Source of the DNA: Narthecium ossifragum
Lineage: Eukaryota; Streptophyta; Magnoliopsida; Dioscoreales; Nartheciaceae
NCBI GenBank assembly: GCA_963920575.1
Contig: OY986969.1
Coordinates: 22,607,434 to 22,671,433, forward strand
Reading direction: 5' to 3'
DNA: 64,000 nt
The notes under the pieces are model-generated. The model was given only the letters and a program-made list of their open reading frames with translations, searched no databases and was not told the origin of the DNA. A program made the position numbers and the translations under genes. Positions 1-11,919 of this stretch are shown here, piece by piece (the first letter of the stretch is position 1; every line of letters begins with the position of its first letter).

Positions 1-2079
1 GAGCGGAAGCAAGCTACTAAACCACAGCTATTAACATTTATTACAAAAACGGTAATAAAAGAGTTAACAGAGTTTAGTACAGCAAACCACAAGGGATCAA
101 CAGTCCCCAAAAAGAAACTACAACACCCACCGGGGTCTCCGCGAAGGCGCACACGAACCCATCCTGACCCTCAGACATGGTCAGGATCCGGCCCGCTGCC
201 ACGAGACGACCGAGGGGGTAACACTGGGACAGAGCGGCCACCTGCACCTGCAACAAACGCAGTCCAGGTAGGCATGAGCAACAGCTCAGCAGGGTCCTAC
301 TCTACAACTCCCACACACACAAGGCTAAAGCAACCGGACACACTCTGATGCCAAATACCGAGGCTTGCCAAGGATCCCACAATCCCATCAATAACCCGAA
401 GGGTTCCTGTCCTAGGTGCGTATCTCCGATAACGCCACTGCTCAGGGGTGGGCAACTCCGACATTCCCTGACACAGGGTGGACACGACGCAACCAGTAGG
501 ACCCCCTTCTCCAAGCGGGATCTCCGCACTTGGCGGAACAACCGAAGTTAAGACTACCATCACTCGGTACTCTAAGCAGCAGAGTCAACACCCACCCAAC
601 CTATCCTAGCATGTCTAATGCACAGGAAAAAGGGCAGGATAAGTATGATAAAGCTGTAAACAAACAACACAGCAAGGGCACACCTTCGGCCCATTTATAC
701 TAAACACTCCCGAGGGTCATGACTCCCTCGGTTCACCACAAAGCGGTAAGGGCATACCGTCAGCCCATTTATTCTACACACCTGGGAGGCATCACCCTCC
801 CAGTTCAACCACAAAGTGATGAGCATTCATACATAATTCATTACAGGATAAACCCCGAGGGTAAAACCGTAAAAAGTCACTTGCATGCGAAGCCCCGCGG
901 GCAAAACTCTTGAAAACCCTCTCTGCTACTGAAGGATCGATCCTCACCAAGGGAAGGATCGATCATCCAAGCAACAGTGAGCTTCCCTCGCTGTCGAGCC
1001 AAAGAAGATCGATCATTCCTCCCAGGGAGATCGATCTCTTTGGTGACAGAGGGCACCCTTCCAGTCGCACCAGGGAAGATCAATCCTTCCTCCCAGGAAG
1101 ATCGATCATTCTCGGGACGAAGGGTAACCATGCTTACCCAGGCCCCATGATCGATCTCCTCCCATAAGAAGATCGATCATGTGCTGGGCGCAGCAAGCCC
1201 ACACCAGAGGACCGATCCTTCCTCCCAGAAGGATCGATCACCCAAAGATGGGTTCCGGCGTGCTTCCGGCCGGAGAACCGCCGGAAAACACAACCAAACC
1301 CCACCAAACTTGGTGGGTTGGTAGATCTGAGTACAACGAGGCTACTCAAGGCCTCAAAACCGGGAAAGAACAACTCCACAAGGAGATCTAAGCAAAACAA
1401 AACCCGGATACAAAACCCTCAAACAGCCGGAGTTTAGAAGAAGACCCTACCTCCTCAGAGCAGATTCGATCCACGAAGACTAGCCACGGATCTTCCTCGC
1501 CTCGCCACGAACCCAACGAGCCTTCAAGCTCCAGGAGAGGTGGCCGGAGGAGGAAGAACGGAGGAGAGAAAGGAGCGGTCGGAACAGGGGAAGAAGCAGA
1601 GCATTCGCGGGAAAGAAGAAGAAGAGGGGAAGGAAGGAGGGGGAGGGGAAGGGGGTAAGGCCGGGGAAAGCCGGAGAAACCGCGGAAAAGGCAAAGGAGA
1701 GGAGCAAAAGTCTCCCCTCCCCTGACAGGGGAAGCGACGGCCACCGCGGTGGCCGTCCTTCGAAAGCCACCGACAAAGACTTCCAGGCACACGGAGGATC
1801 GATCATCCTTGCATGCATGATCGATCCTGCTAGCAACAGGATCGATCTTCACCCCAAGGTGATCGATCTTCTGTGCCCTGAAAGGCAAACTTGGGCTGGG
1901 ACTCAGGCCCAAGCCCAGAACCCCCAACCTCGGGTCCACCTAACCTTTCTAACAAACACAACCATCAAGCAAGGCCTGTGTGTGCACAGCCAGTGTGAAA
2001 ACGACCGCCAAGGCGAAATTTCCCAAATTGCCCTTGGGGTAAACAACAAGCCGAAGGGATGGAGGGACGGGTCCTCACA
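1..2079 (-). mobile_element. LTR (copy A) of a GATCGATC-rich retroelement, cut by window edge
   Basis: Read on the minus strand, this begins TGTGAGGACCCGTCCCT at 2079 and runs off the window. It matches the plus-strand copy at 3542-5891 in block order: the TGTGAGGAC start, a pyrimidine-rich tract (about 1540-1720 here), GATCGATC clusters, the block containing CACAAAGCGGTAA (about 719-830) and the GGTGCAGGT to TCAGGATGG block near the edge. The open frames inside are not conserved between copies and no gag-pol is present, so I call it a long LTR or LARD-like terminal repeat. Retroelement identity is inferred from structure. The TGTGAGGAC start resembles known plant Ty3/gypsy LTRs. Confidence 0.6.
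930..1245. repeat. Cluster of GATCGATC palindromes
   Basis: GATCGATC or one-mismatch versions recur near 933, 957, 1007, 1027, 1099, 1147, 1170 and 1233, and again near 1797, 1818, 1840 and 1861 at about 21-bp spacing. Homologous clusters lie at 3055-3135, 3690-3725 and 4730-4900. The motif sits inside the LTR in all copies, so it belongs to the element and not to the host. Confidence 0.7.
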
Positions 2080-2194
2080 CGTGGAGCTCGCGGCGGGGGC
2101 GGTGCTTCCGCAACACTACGCCACGGACGTGCGCAAGGAGAGCTAGCGGGGGGAGGCGGGTGGTGGTGACGGCGAACCTAACGGTGATGGTGGA
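2080..2194. other. GC-rich junction between LTR A and the Cassandra block
   Basis: This is a G/C-rich stretch with no recognisable gene. Its end (CGGTGATGGTGGA) resembles the reverse complement of the 33-34-bp repeat unit at 3409-3540, suggesting that both sides of the LTR pair share the same flanking sequence. Confidence 0.35.
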
Positions 2195-2760
2195 TGTAAC
2201 GCCCCGGCCCTCTACTGGGCCCCTCCCTGCGGCCTCCCGGTCCGACCAGGATCCACCCGAGGGCCCCATCCAACACAATATTGTCCGCTTTTGGCTCACC
2301 GCAGAAATCTGGGAAAACTTCCCAATAGGTCACCCATCCCGGGACCACTCCAAGGAAAGCACGCTTAACGTTGGAGATTTTTTACGGATCACTGCTATCA
2401 CGGCTTTAAAACGTGTTGTATCTATAAGGGCTTACTATATACTTTTATCAAACCCCGGACCATACCCATGCGTTGTGAGATTGCTTACCGGCTACCCGAC
2501 TCAGCCCCGCCCTCCAGGCGCAGGCATCTTATCTCACGATAGACCCAGCGGGCCTCACAATCCACCCCCTTGGAAGCCCAGCGTCCTCGCTGGCACAATT
2601 TCTGGCTAGGAACCGGCTCTGATACCATATTGTAACACCCCGTACCTCCACTGGGCCCCGACCCCGCCCCGTGGGCTCCCGGTCTGACCAGGATCCACCC
2701 GAGAGCCCCACCCGACACAATATTGTCCGCTTTTGGCTCACCGCAAAAATCTGGAAAGTT
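2195..2760 (-). mobile_element. Cassandra-type TRIM (minus orientation), 5' truncated
   Basis: On the minus strand, an LTR tail ending TGTTACA at 2631 is followed after three bases by TGGTATCAGAGCC (2627-2615), the usual initiator-tRNA-Met primer binding site. A short internal region follows, then a second LTR ending GCGTTACA at 2195. The second LTR holds two 5S-rRNA internal promoter blocks: GTTAAGCGTGCTT (2369-2357) and GGGATGGGTGACC (2340-2328). AAAGCGGACAATATTGTG follows. This 5S-like LTR plus PBS with no coding domain defines Cassandra TRIMs. The first LTR is present only from its 3' part (2631-2760), because an inverted copy abuts at 2761. Confidence 0.85.
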
Positions 2761-3054
2761 AGTATGGTATCAGAGCCGGTTCCCAGCCGGAAATTATACC
2801 AACGAGGATGTTGGGCCTCCAAGGGGGGTGGATTGTGAGGCCCGCTGGGTCTACCGTGGGACAAGATGCCACGCCTGGAGGGCGGGGCTGAGTCGGGTAG
2901 CCGGGTAAGCAATCCCACAATGCCTGGGTATGGTCCGGGATTCGATAAAAGTATATAGTAAGCCCTTAATAGATACAACGCGTTTTAAAGCCGTGCTGGC
3001 AGTGATCCTCCATAAAACTCCATGGTTAAGCGTGCTCGACCTAGAGTAGTCACA
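2761..3054 (+). mobile_element. Second Cassandra TRIM fragment, plus orientation, head-to-head
   Basis: It starts at the primer binding site TGGTATCAGAGCC (2765-2777), repeats the internal region of the neighbouring Cassandra in opposite orientation, and enters an LTR with the 5S-like block GTTAAGCGTGCT (3025-3036) followed by CCTAGAGTAGT. It stops near 3050, where GATCGATC LTR sequence resumes; box C and the LTR end are missing. The two Cassandra pieces thus form an inverted repeat of about 280 bp per arm with almost no spacer apart from the left LTR tail. Confidence 0.8.
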
Positions 3055-3360
3055 CGATCCAACACCAAGTCGGATCGATCCGAACGGGTCAAAAACCCAC
3101 CGACTAGCTCACGAGTCCGATCGATCGCTCCAAGGAGTGATTGATCGCTCAATGGCCGTAAATTGCCCAAAAGCAAGCTTCAGCGCGCCCGAGCTGGGAT
3201 CTTTCGATCCCGAGTCCACCTAACCATTCTAAACAAACACTAACACATACAAGGTCAGTGGGTGCACACGCGGGTGTGAAACAAACCAACAAGACGCAAT
3301 CTACCAAATTGCCCTTGCGGTCTAAGACGAGCCATAGGGGTAGAGGGACAGGTCCTCACA
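3055..3360 (-). mobile_element. Short LTR fragment (copy A2), start-proximal part
   Basis: The minus strand begins TGTGAGGACCTGTCCCTCT at 3360 and matches the first ~300 bases of the LTR at 3542-5891, including CTAACCATTCTAAACAAACA in inverted form and AGCGATCGATC-type motifs. It is truncated where the Cassandra fragment joins. Confidence 0.6.
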
Positions 3361-3541
3361 CTCTTCCTCTATTTCTCAAGCACCTCGCCCCCGCCCTGGT
3401 ACTCCTTCACGAACGGCTCCACCATCACCGTGGGTACTCCTTCACGAACGGCTCCACTATCACCGTCGGGCACTCCTTCACGAACGGCTCCACCATCACC
3501 GTCGGGTACTCCTTCACGAACGGCTCCACCATCACCGCCCT
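3361..3541 (+). repeat. Spacer with about four 33-34-bp tandem repeats between inverted LTR starts
   Basis: Between two outward-facing LTR starts (TGTGAGGAC at 3360 minus and 3542 plus) lie about four copies of a unit with core CTCCTTCACGAACGGCTCCA followed by CCATCACCGT (3409-3540). The whole 3055-3750 block is therefore a hairpin: LTR arm, repeat loop, LTR arm. Confidence 0.75.
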
Positions 3542-5891
3542 TGTGAGGACATGTCCCTCAATTCCTCTACTCCTTCACGAACACCTCCGTCCCCGTTAGT
3601 GCTTGTTTAGAATGGTTAGGTGGACCCGGGATTGGAAGATCCCAGCTCGGGCGCACAGAAGCCTGTTTTTGGGCTGCTGGCGGCCCGTGAGCGATCAATC
3701 GCTCCTTGGAGCGATCGATCGGACTCGGGTCAGTGGCTTTTCTACTTCGAGAGGACGGTCGTCGTTGGCCGTCGCTCTCTCCTGTCAGAAGGGGAGGACT
3801 TTCCCTCCCCTCCTTCCCCTTTTCCTTGGCCTTCCCGGCTTTCCCCGGCCTTTCCTTCCTCTTCTCTTCCTTCTCTTCTCTTCTCTTCCTTCTTCCTTCT
3901 CTTCTCTTCTCTTCCTTCTTCCTTCCTTCTTCTTCTTCCCGCAAGCTCTGCTTCCTCTGTTCTTCCCGGCAGCCACATTCTTCTTCGCCGTTCTTCCTCC
4001 TCCGGCCACCGTTTTGGGCGTTCCAAGGCTCGTTAGAACCGTGGCGACGTGAGGAAGATCTCTGGCCTAGTTTAGTTGCTTGGTTAGCGGCCGTTTAGCG
4101 GGGAATCAGCCGAGGATTAGCGTTTTCGGTAGGTGTTCTACCTACGTGAGTTAGTTTAATGGGTTTCTCTTAATCTAGTCGTTTGATCTTGCTGTTCTTT
4201 ATGTTGTTGGATTCCTCTTGTTTAGTAGAATTTCTGGTATAAGTTTCATAAGCTTTGGTTGAGATTTTAGTAGGATTTATGCATGTTAAATATCAGATTT
4301 TCCAGTTTCTGCTGTTTTTGAAGAACAACCGGCTTGAGATTTTAGTAGGATTCATGCTTTCGACGAGTTTTCCGATCAGTACATGCATGTTCTTGGGTTG
4401 TGATGAACATACGAATTGTAGATCTCTGAGTTATCTCTCAAACCCAACTTATTTCATAATTTTCTGATTTTCCTACGATTTTTTATGAATTTATTACTGG
4501 AGGGCTGCGTTGCAACAAGTACTTGGTAAGTTAGTTTGATTGCCGGTTTTGATTAGTGTTTTCCCGTTAATTTAGCCATTGGATGTTTCTGTATTTTGGA
4601 TATATTGATCCCGGCATATAGATCTACTGGAGGCTAGGTTGGATCCCGAATCTGACATCGGTTGGACGTCAGGTCGATGGGTCAACTAGCTGCTATGTAG
4701 AGAATGGTTTCTTTTCTTGGGCTTTCCGAGTTCGATCGATCCAAGGACAAGTGGGATCGATCGGACTGCAAATTGGATCGATTGGACTGCAAGTAGGATC
4801 GATCCATGGGTATGTTCGATCGGTCCAGGTTGCACCCAAGATGGTCTGTTCACTGAGGGCAAGTCGGATCGGTCCATGGGTATGTTTGGATCGATCCAGT
4901 ATTTCCCAGGAACAGTATCTGAGGGTAGCAGAGAATGGCATGATATAAACTATTGTTGTTACCGCTTTGTGGTTGAACCGGAAGTGTGATGACTACCGGG
5001 ATTGTGTAGAATAAATGGACTGGATGTATGCCCTTTATCGCTTTGTGGTTAACCGAGAGAGTCATGAACCCTCGGGAATGTTTAGTATAAATGGGCCAAA
5101 GATTGTGCCTTTGATTGTTGCTTGTTTATACTGTTGCATGCATTGTTGATTGTGTATTAGATGCCTAGGGTTTGACTGTAGTGATGTTAGTCTGCTGTTT
5201 GGGGTCGTGTTAGGTATGTCGCTTTGAGTGTTGAGAGTTGGTTGTCATAACCACGGTTGTTCCGCCAAGTGTGGAGGTCCCGTTTGGAGAAGGGTGTCCT
5301 ACATGTATCGTCATGTCCACTCTGTGTCAAGGAATGTCAGAGAAAGTCCACCCTTGAATAGTGGATGTCGGAGGACGTACTTTGGACATGTACCCTTCGG
5401 GTTATTGACGGGATTTATAGGGTCCTTGGCAGGCCTCAATACTTGGCACGGAGTTAGTTCAGTTGCAGTTTCCCCTTCCTTGTGTGTGTCGTAAAGTAAA
5501 ATCCTACTGAGCTTAGTGCTCACTCCTACCCAGACGGCGTTTGCAGGTGCAGGTACCAGCTATCCTGCGGTGGGCCCCAGTTGCTCGTCCTGCGGTGGCC
5601 CGTCGACGTCAGGGCATGTTTGAGGGCCAGGATGGTTTCTGCTGTGCTTTTCAGGAGACTACTGATGATGTAACTTTTTGAGTTTTATATATCTTTTGTA
5701 CATGAGGACTGGTTTATGTAAATCTTGATGTAACTCTGTTTTATATACAGTTTTGTAATAATATGAGTTGTTAGATTTACTTCTGTCCTCTGACTGCTTG
5801 TTGTAACTGTTTCCACCAGTTGTTGTAAGTAGATGTAGGAACCCCCCCTCGTGTCCCGGTCTGGATGGGTGTTCTGGGCCGGGGCGCGACA
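3542..5891 (+). mobile_element. Full-length LTR (copy B) of the GATCGATC-rich retroelement
   Basis: The sequence runs from TGTGAGGACATGTCC (3542) to GGGGCGCGACA (5891), giving TG...CA ends over about 2.35 kb. A C/T-rich tract lies at 3780-3960, a GATCGATC cluster at 4730-4900, and blocks shared in inverted form with 1-2079 at 4960-5090 and 5228-5640. The five bases on each side (GCCCT and ACCCG) do not match, so no target duplication supports a simple solo-LTR insertion; rearrangement with copy A is likely. No coding domains were found. Confidence 0.6.
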
Positions 5892-7153
5892 ACCCGGGCT
5901 ATGAGGTCCACGTCGTGGATGGAGATCCCCTCCGGCTCCGTCGCCTCCTCTTCTCCGGCTCCTCCTCCCCTTCCGGCTTCTCCTCCCCTCATGTTCTCTC
6001 CTGTGTTTCTCTCTCTCCTCCCTCTTCCTCTATTTCTTAGAGTACCTGGCTGTCTCCGGCAACTCCCCTCCGCTGGCATCGGCGCCCTGCCCCTCCAGCT
6101 CGCCTCCCCCGGCTCCTTCCCAGGTGTTCCACCATCTTCGATGGGGCCCTCGTGTCCCGCAGAAAGGCTGCAGAGGCCTCACTGATCACATAGCTAAGAA
6201 TTCATAGGCTAAGTGAGGAATTCCTCGCATAAGTAAGGAATCCAGAGGCTAAGGAATTCATGGGCTAAGTAAGGAATTCCTCGTATAAGTAAGAAATCAT
6301 ATCCAAGCCGACTTAAACACTAAAGTTAAGTCCACTAAAACCCAAAAAAATGGAATACCTCCACTCGCTCTCTCTAAAATAATGAAGGAATTCATAAGAG
6401 AGAAGAAGATGGGTGATGCCACATCATAATGTAGAGATCTCTCTCTCCTTTCTCTCTTTCGTATTTGTGTTAGGTGCGATTAAATTATGAGAGAGAATTG
6501 GTCAGGGGTATTTTGGTCCTGAATTTATGGATTTGGACTGGTTTGTAAACAAACACAAAAGTATCCCTCGATTGATGAATCGAAAGACAAGTGGATTTAA
6601 AAGAAAAATAACTCATGATATATATGTAAAATAGAATTTCGAGTGACATATATATAGACCATATGGATTACCGTACCACCCATGGCACCGTTGATAAAAA
6701 GAAATGAATGAGAAAAATGAGACAAAAAAAGAAAAATAAGTATTTCAGCATTTAAAAGAAAAAAAGGAAATGAGAAAGATCGGAGGATGCATGGTGCCCT
6801 TGCATTACAATAATGTCAAAAATATTAGTGAATTCCTCCATGTCTATCTGATTAATGAGTTGCCAATTATCATTATCAAACTATAAAAAAAAGGTAAAAC
6901 ACGTCGTTTTCATTCTATGGGTCAATAATAAGAAAGGACACGCATGATTTGTCTCATTGATCGTTGTTTTCAGGAGTACCTCTTTCTAAACATAAATATC
7001 ATAAGAGGAATACGAAATAAAGACTTCTTCCAACCATGACAATTATAGAAGCCACAAAAAAAATTCAGCAAATCTATCCAAATTTCTAATGAAAAGTAGG
7101 AAACTTCAAATAAATCAGTCTTCCGCGTAAAGTTTTATAATAGGACAAACTTA
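5892..7153. other. Intergenic, no gene seen
   Basis: 5900-6170 is a C/T-rich, GC-rich stretch. 6190-6300 holds two copies of a roughly 52-bp unit containing AGGAATTCCTCG. The remainder is A/T-rich without recognisable coding sequence. Confidence 0.5.
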
Positions 7154-9769
7154 CGACACGTTTGGTTCGTACAAGGAATGGGAATGAGAATGAGAATGGG
7201 ATTATGAATGAGATTGGGATTATGAATGGGCTATTACCAAGGTGATTTTGTGATATCAGGATTGGGAATGGGAATGAAGCATTACCATATTTGGTATACA
7301 AACAGAAGTCTGGGAATGGAATAGGAATAAAATACAGATGACTAAAATACCCTCCTTTTCTTTTCTTTGTTGTTTTTATGATGGGAGAAAATTGTCGATG
7401 CAAGTGAACTAAGCTGAACAAATTATACAATACATATATTTTTAAATGGGTCACGTATCAATAAAAAAACAACAAAGAAAGGTCACAACTTCATTCAACC
7501 ACATCTAGATAACAACACTGCGAGACTTCAAACTTTGGTCTGATAAATTTTTGACGTCTATCCGGATCAATGGAGAAACCAGAGCAGAGGGTAACACTTA
7601 TGCAAAGGATACAAAATGCTGTCACAATTGGTTCAATGTAATCCAGATCTCTTGATTGTACACCAATTTCTTGGAGAAGATGTTTTTCTTGCTAATTGGC
7701 AGCTGGAGGAGTGCAGCTGGAAAATCACTTCAAGCACGGCTAAAGATCGAAGGTCTAATCGATTTCTCACTGGATGATCATCCTAGCTTGGTTTGCAATG
7801 ATTGAAATCGAATTCGGAGGTTTGCTCCAAGGATTTATTTGTTTTTTTTCATCCTAATTAAATCCACTTAATTAGCCACAAAAAGTTTAACAAAATCCAT
7901 AATAAGTCCATACAAAAGCATTTAAAGCTAAAGCCAATAGCACTTAAAGCATTTAAAATTGACTACAACCAAGTCCATGTTTGGCATAAATTAACTACAA
8001 TAATATGATAAAAGATCAAATACGTCCAAAATTGATATGAGCAACTTTATTCAATGCCGGTCGAGGTATCTCTTGACATATCGGGCTCTTTGTTCTCTTG
8101 ACATATCTCATGAAGTAGTTGCTTGTCCTGGAAAAATACGAAAATATAAGATGCATGAACCTTCTACTTAGAGATGCCTGAACACAATGCATGAACCTTC
8201 TGGTCATGTTCCTAACAGAGGATTTAAATGGATCAGTTTGCGATTAAATTAACTCATTTTGTTTCTGATAAAACTGGGAATTGATATCAATTAATGTCCA
8301 TGAATGATATAGACATTATCTCAGCTAGATATAGAGAAACATGAACTCATCTAGATATAGAAATTACAAACTAATCATGAACAAAAAGCTTCAATTTAAA
8401 TTTAACTATTCGTCTGGGAAGGCTAGAACATCAAGGAAGTCTACAATCGGTATCAATTGGAACTCATAGAATGCAGAGGAAGCAGAACAAATGCCTACTA
8501 CTCCATCTGTACCTTGACAAAATGCCTACTACTCCATGCTTCATTCCTCTCACATTCACGATTTAGCTTCTACTAGCAACAAGCATATAGAAATTTTTCT
8601 ACCAGCAACCAAACTTTGTCAATATACCCACAACCAAACTTTTCTACCAGCAACAAGATGCGCGAAGAGCTAATTGATAGCAGGAAGTAGAAACAGAAAG
8701 TAGCAACCAAACTTTGTCAAGCTAATTGATAGCAGGAAGTAGAAACATGACATTCTTGAATCTTCAAAAGAGCATCAAAACTAAAAGAGATAAAGTGAGA
8801 GTGAACAACACCTATCACACTCATAAAGGACGAGATAATGTAGAACAAACTAATATGGTTTGAAGCATGTGGAACAAAGAGATGTTCAAGGATCTGTTAT
8901 TAAGAGAAGCATGTTCAGGGATTATCATTTAGGATAGGATAACAAAAATAGACACGGCTGGAAGCAGTGATGAAACATTTCAAGTTGCTTCAAGAAAATA
9001 GCAAATATGGTGCTTGATTAAAGTAATTTCATACCTTTGTTAATTTGCTCTTTGATGTTTCCTCTGGTTTTTAAGTATCTTTTCACGAAATTAATGACAA
9101 GGGGAACGAGTATTGGTAGAATGGGTGGTGGGTTTGGGGTAGGTGGTGGAATTGGTGAGAGTGTTGGTAGGATTAGAGGCGGGTTTGGAGCGGGAGGAGG
9201 GATTCGTGTTGGGATCGGGGGAGATGGGATTAATGGGGAGATGGGATCGGGAGATCAAGGCGAGGTGAAAAGCCGGAGGCGGAGGAGGAGACAGGTCGGG
9301 AGAGAGGACGCCGGAGGAGGAGAGAAAGAGGGGAGGAGAAGAGGGACGGGGAGGGAGAAGAAGAAGAGAGAAGAGGGGAAGAGGGAAAGGCCATACCTCC
9401 GCCGATGACCACCAACAGATCGGGATCGAGAGGACGCCGGAGCCGCAAACAGCACTTCGAGATCGGTTTCCTCGGCAGTGAAAGCAAGCGGAAGAGGGTA
9501 TCGGTGGGAGAGAGAACGGGAGGAAGATAAAAGATCGCAGGGAGAGAGAGTCCGATCAAAGCGTATATTAGTAATTTTCTTTTTTAATCTCCCGATCGTT
9601 TGGAACGGAATGAGCCAGTCCGAGGTATAAGATGGATTGGCCTATTCCCAAGTTGTCAGGAATGAAACATTCCATTCCTGACGTTGAGTGCCAACCAAAC
9701 ATGGGAATGGGATTTGACCTGGGAATTGACCATTCCATTCCCATCATTTTTGTGCAACCAAACATGCCG
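7154..9769. mobile_element. Non-autonomous PIF/Harbinger-like element, 2.6 kb
   Basis: The left end is CGACACGTTTGGTT (from 7154) and the right end is AACCAAACATGCCG (to 9769), an imperfect inverted repeat (CGACACGTTTGGTT versus CGGCATGTTTGGTT). Both sides are flanked by TTA (7151-7153 and 9770-9772), the 3-bp target duplication of PIF/Harbinger elements. Subterminal GGGAATGGGAATG-type repeats occur at both ends. No transposase was recognised. A G/A-rich open frame (9037-9408) and its antisense look like purine-tract artefacts or an acquired 5'UTR. The pairing of two ends 2.6 kb apart is inferred; two nested smaller MITEs are the alternative. Confidence 0.5.
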
Positions 9770-9772
9770 TTA

Positions 9773-10130
9773 TAGAAACATCCTCCTAGGTGTCGCCACT
9801 ACCTGGGATCTCGAACCTTGGCCGCTTGGCCTCGCACCGCCTTCCCCGCTCCGCAATCTCGATGGTGAAATCCCTATTCGTCTCCTCATCATCATTGCTG
9901 GCGAGGATCGTCACTGACCCCAATCCCTCCTCATCGTCCAAGCAAACCTTACCCCTTGGATCTTCTCCAACTCAACTCGCTCCGTTACCCTTTCCCTCTC
10001 AATGACGTGTAGGTCATCGACACGTCAACCGCCTTGCAACCACGCACGATTATTTTAGTTATGATAGATACGATTAGTCACGGAGCCATATTAACTTTCG
10101 ATTTCCATCATTTGATGGGTTGAAGCATCT
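9773..10130. other. Intergenic, no gene seen
   Basis: A GC-rich stretch (9780-10010) has a short open frame without recognised homology, then A/T-rich sequence. Confidence 0.3.
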
Positions 10131-10326
10131 GATAAGGACTTCCTTAAAGCCATATTTATGTGTATAATATGAGATTGATTAGGATATTATGCGTATAATA
10201 TAAGGTAGATTAGATTCAACCTTATAAGAGGGCTTCATTAAAGCCATATTTATGTTTATAATATAATATTGATTAGGATATTATGTGTATAATATAAGGT
10301 TGATTAGATTCAACCTTATAAGAGGG
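10131..10326 (+). repeat. Two-copy tandem duplication, about 100-bp unit
   Basis: TTAAAGCCATATTTATGT and AGATTCAACCTTATAAGAGG each occur twice in the same order, with the intervening GATTAGGATATTATG block also repeated. Confidence 0.7.
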
Positions 10327-10541
10327 GGAATGCATAACCGCAACCCTCCCTCGTAAGATTGATATTTCTATATTTTAGCATTTAATGGTGCTGCATCCGT
10401 GACTCATACGACATACTAAATAAGCACCATATCAGAGTATGATACGAAATCATCTCATCTTATACGGTCAGCCAATCGACGCAACACTACATTCGAGTAT
10501 CTTTTAGTGTTAAAACGGTGCTCCTTTTATGTAACGAATTT

Positions 10542-10768
10542 GGAGGGCCTGCAATTGTTGAGTTAGTGCAGCCCAGTGATAAATCTCATACATTGGAAGT
10601 TGAACCAACGATTGAGATCAGAAACACCTCTAACGTTTCTCTTTTTGTTTATTATTTTATTTTATTAATTAGTTATATTAATTTATATTTTAACTAGGTA
10701 AAGGTGATTTTGATCTCAAGTGTTGGATCAACATCCCCAATGGTTGAAATTCATCATTGTAGGCCCCC
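10542..10768. mobile_element. MITE-like inverted repeat, about 227 bp
   Basis: Left arm GGAGGGCCTGCAATTGTTGA and right arm (reverse complement) GGGGGCCTACAATGATGAAT are similar, and the similarity continues inward (TTGAGATCA and CCAACA blocks on both sides). No clear target duplication was identified, so the superfamily is not assigned. Confidence 0.5.
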
Positions 10769-11919
10769 GAATCCTCATATAAATGCCCCAGAGCCACGCG
10801 CACGACATAGGTTGTGATGGGATTCGTCGATCTCAGAGAGCTCGACATCCCAATCCGAAGGTTCTATAATGATTGGGCTAGGTGTTATGTCTCTGGTTTA
10901 GTAGCTTTGGTTATCATAGTTGCTTTTGGTTAGGAGGGTTGATAATAAACAATAGGTTGAGTATATACATAGTTTGGCACTTAATAAGTTGCTTGAGTTG
11001 ATTAGCATCGTTGGAAGCGTTCCCTCGACCGTTTGGCCTTAGGGCGTCGTATTTGGCAAGTTGGGGTCTAGGGTTTGCTTATAAAAAGGAAGAGTCTTGT
11101 AAATCGGAGATTATGAGAAATATATTTTAAAGTTTAGGGTTCTTCTCTCAGCCATAAGCTGGGAGTTAAAGGGCAGCCTCTGTCTTTAAGAGAGGCACTC
11201 ACATCCATCTTCTCCTCCATCTTTTCGCTTCTTCCATCTAACTTATCAGGATCCTCTCAAGATCCTATGAGGTTTATGGAGCCAACAAAATATACCCCCA
11301 ATTCTTTATTGCGCTATAGAGCACATAAGAAAACACGGGCATATGTGATTTATTTATAAAAATAACAAAAACTCACAAAAGCCTCCTTTTTCCAGAGCAG
11401 CTAACAAATTGATAATGCATTGCTTTCTCCGCCTTGATGGGATTTTATTTATTTAAAAAAAGTACTATACGCATCGAACTTTGAGATTGGTGTCATCCAT
11501 GAAATTAATTAGCCCACGAGTTAGTGGAAAATAGAAACCTCAGGCGATGCAAGAAGCGACAAGTAGCAATTCACATCGCCTACGTGGCCAAATTAACAAC
11601 AAGGGGTACTTAAATCATGGGGGATTTGGCCAGAGGCTCAAATGCTCATCTTAATTTGTCAATAAGCCAAGGCAGTACTTTTTTCAGGCATTAAACCCAA
11701 ATAGCATGCAAAAAGACATCACTACCTTTTCTCCACCATCGCCTTATCCTCCCAGCACTCCCTCTTCAGCCAGGCTGCGTCCATCTCTCCAAATCATGTG
11801 CTCGACCGAGTCATATGCTGGATCAGGATTTGCTAAAGGAGAGTATGCGGAACAGAGGACACAGTAGACCCGCGAGCTGATAGTAAAATGGCTCTTCTCG
11901 GAGCTCTAATGGAGTTCGA
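10769..11919. other. Intergenic, no gene seen
   Basis: No recognised coding sequence or repeat. The last ~180 bases are GC-rich and could be the upstream region or 5'UTR of the exon at 11920. Confidence 0.3.

Noticed and set aside
3542..5891. Simple solo LTR insertion for copy B
   Set aside because: Flanks GCCCT and ACCCG do not match; another LTR start lies inverted 181 bp away, so a rearrangement is more likely.
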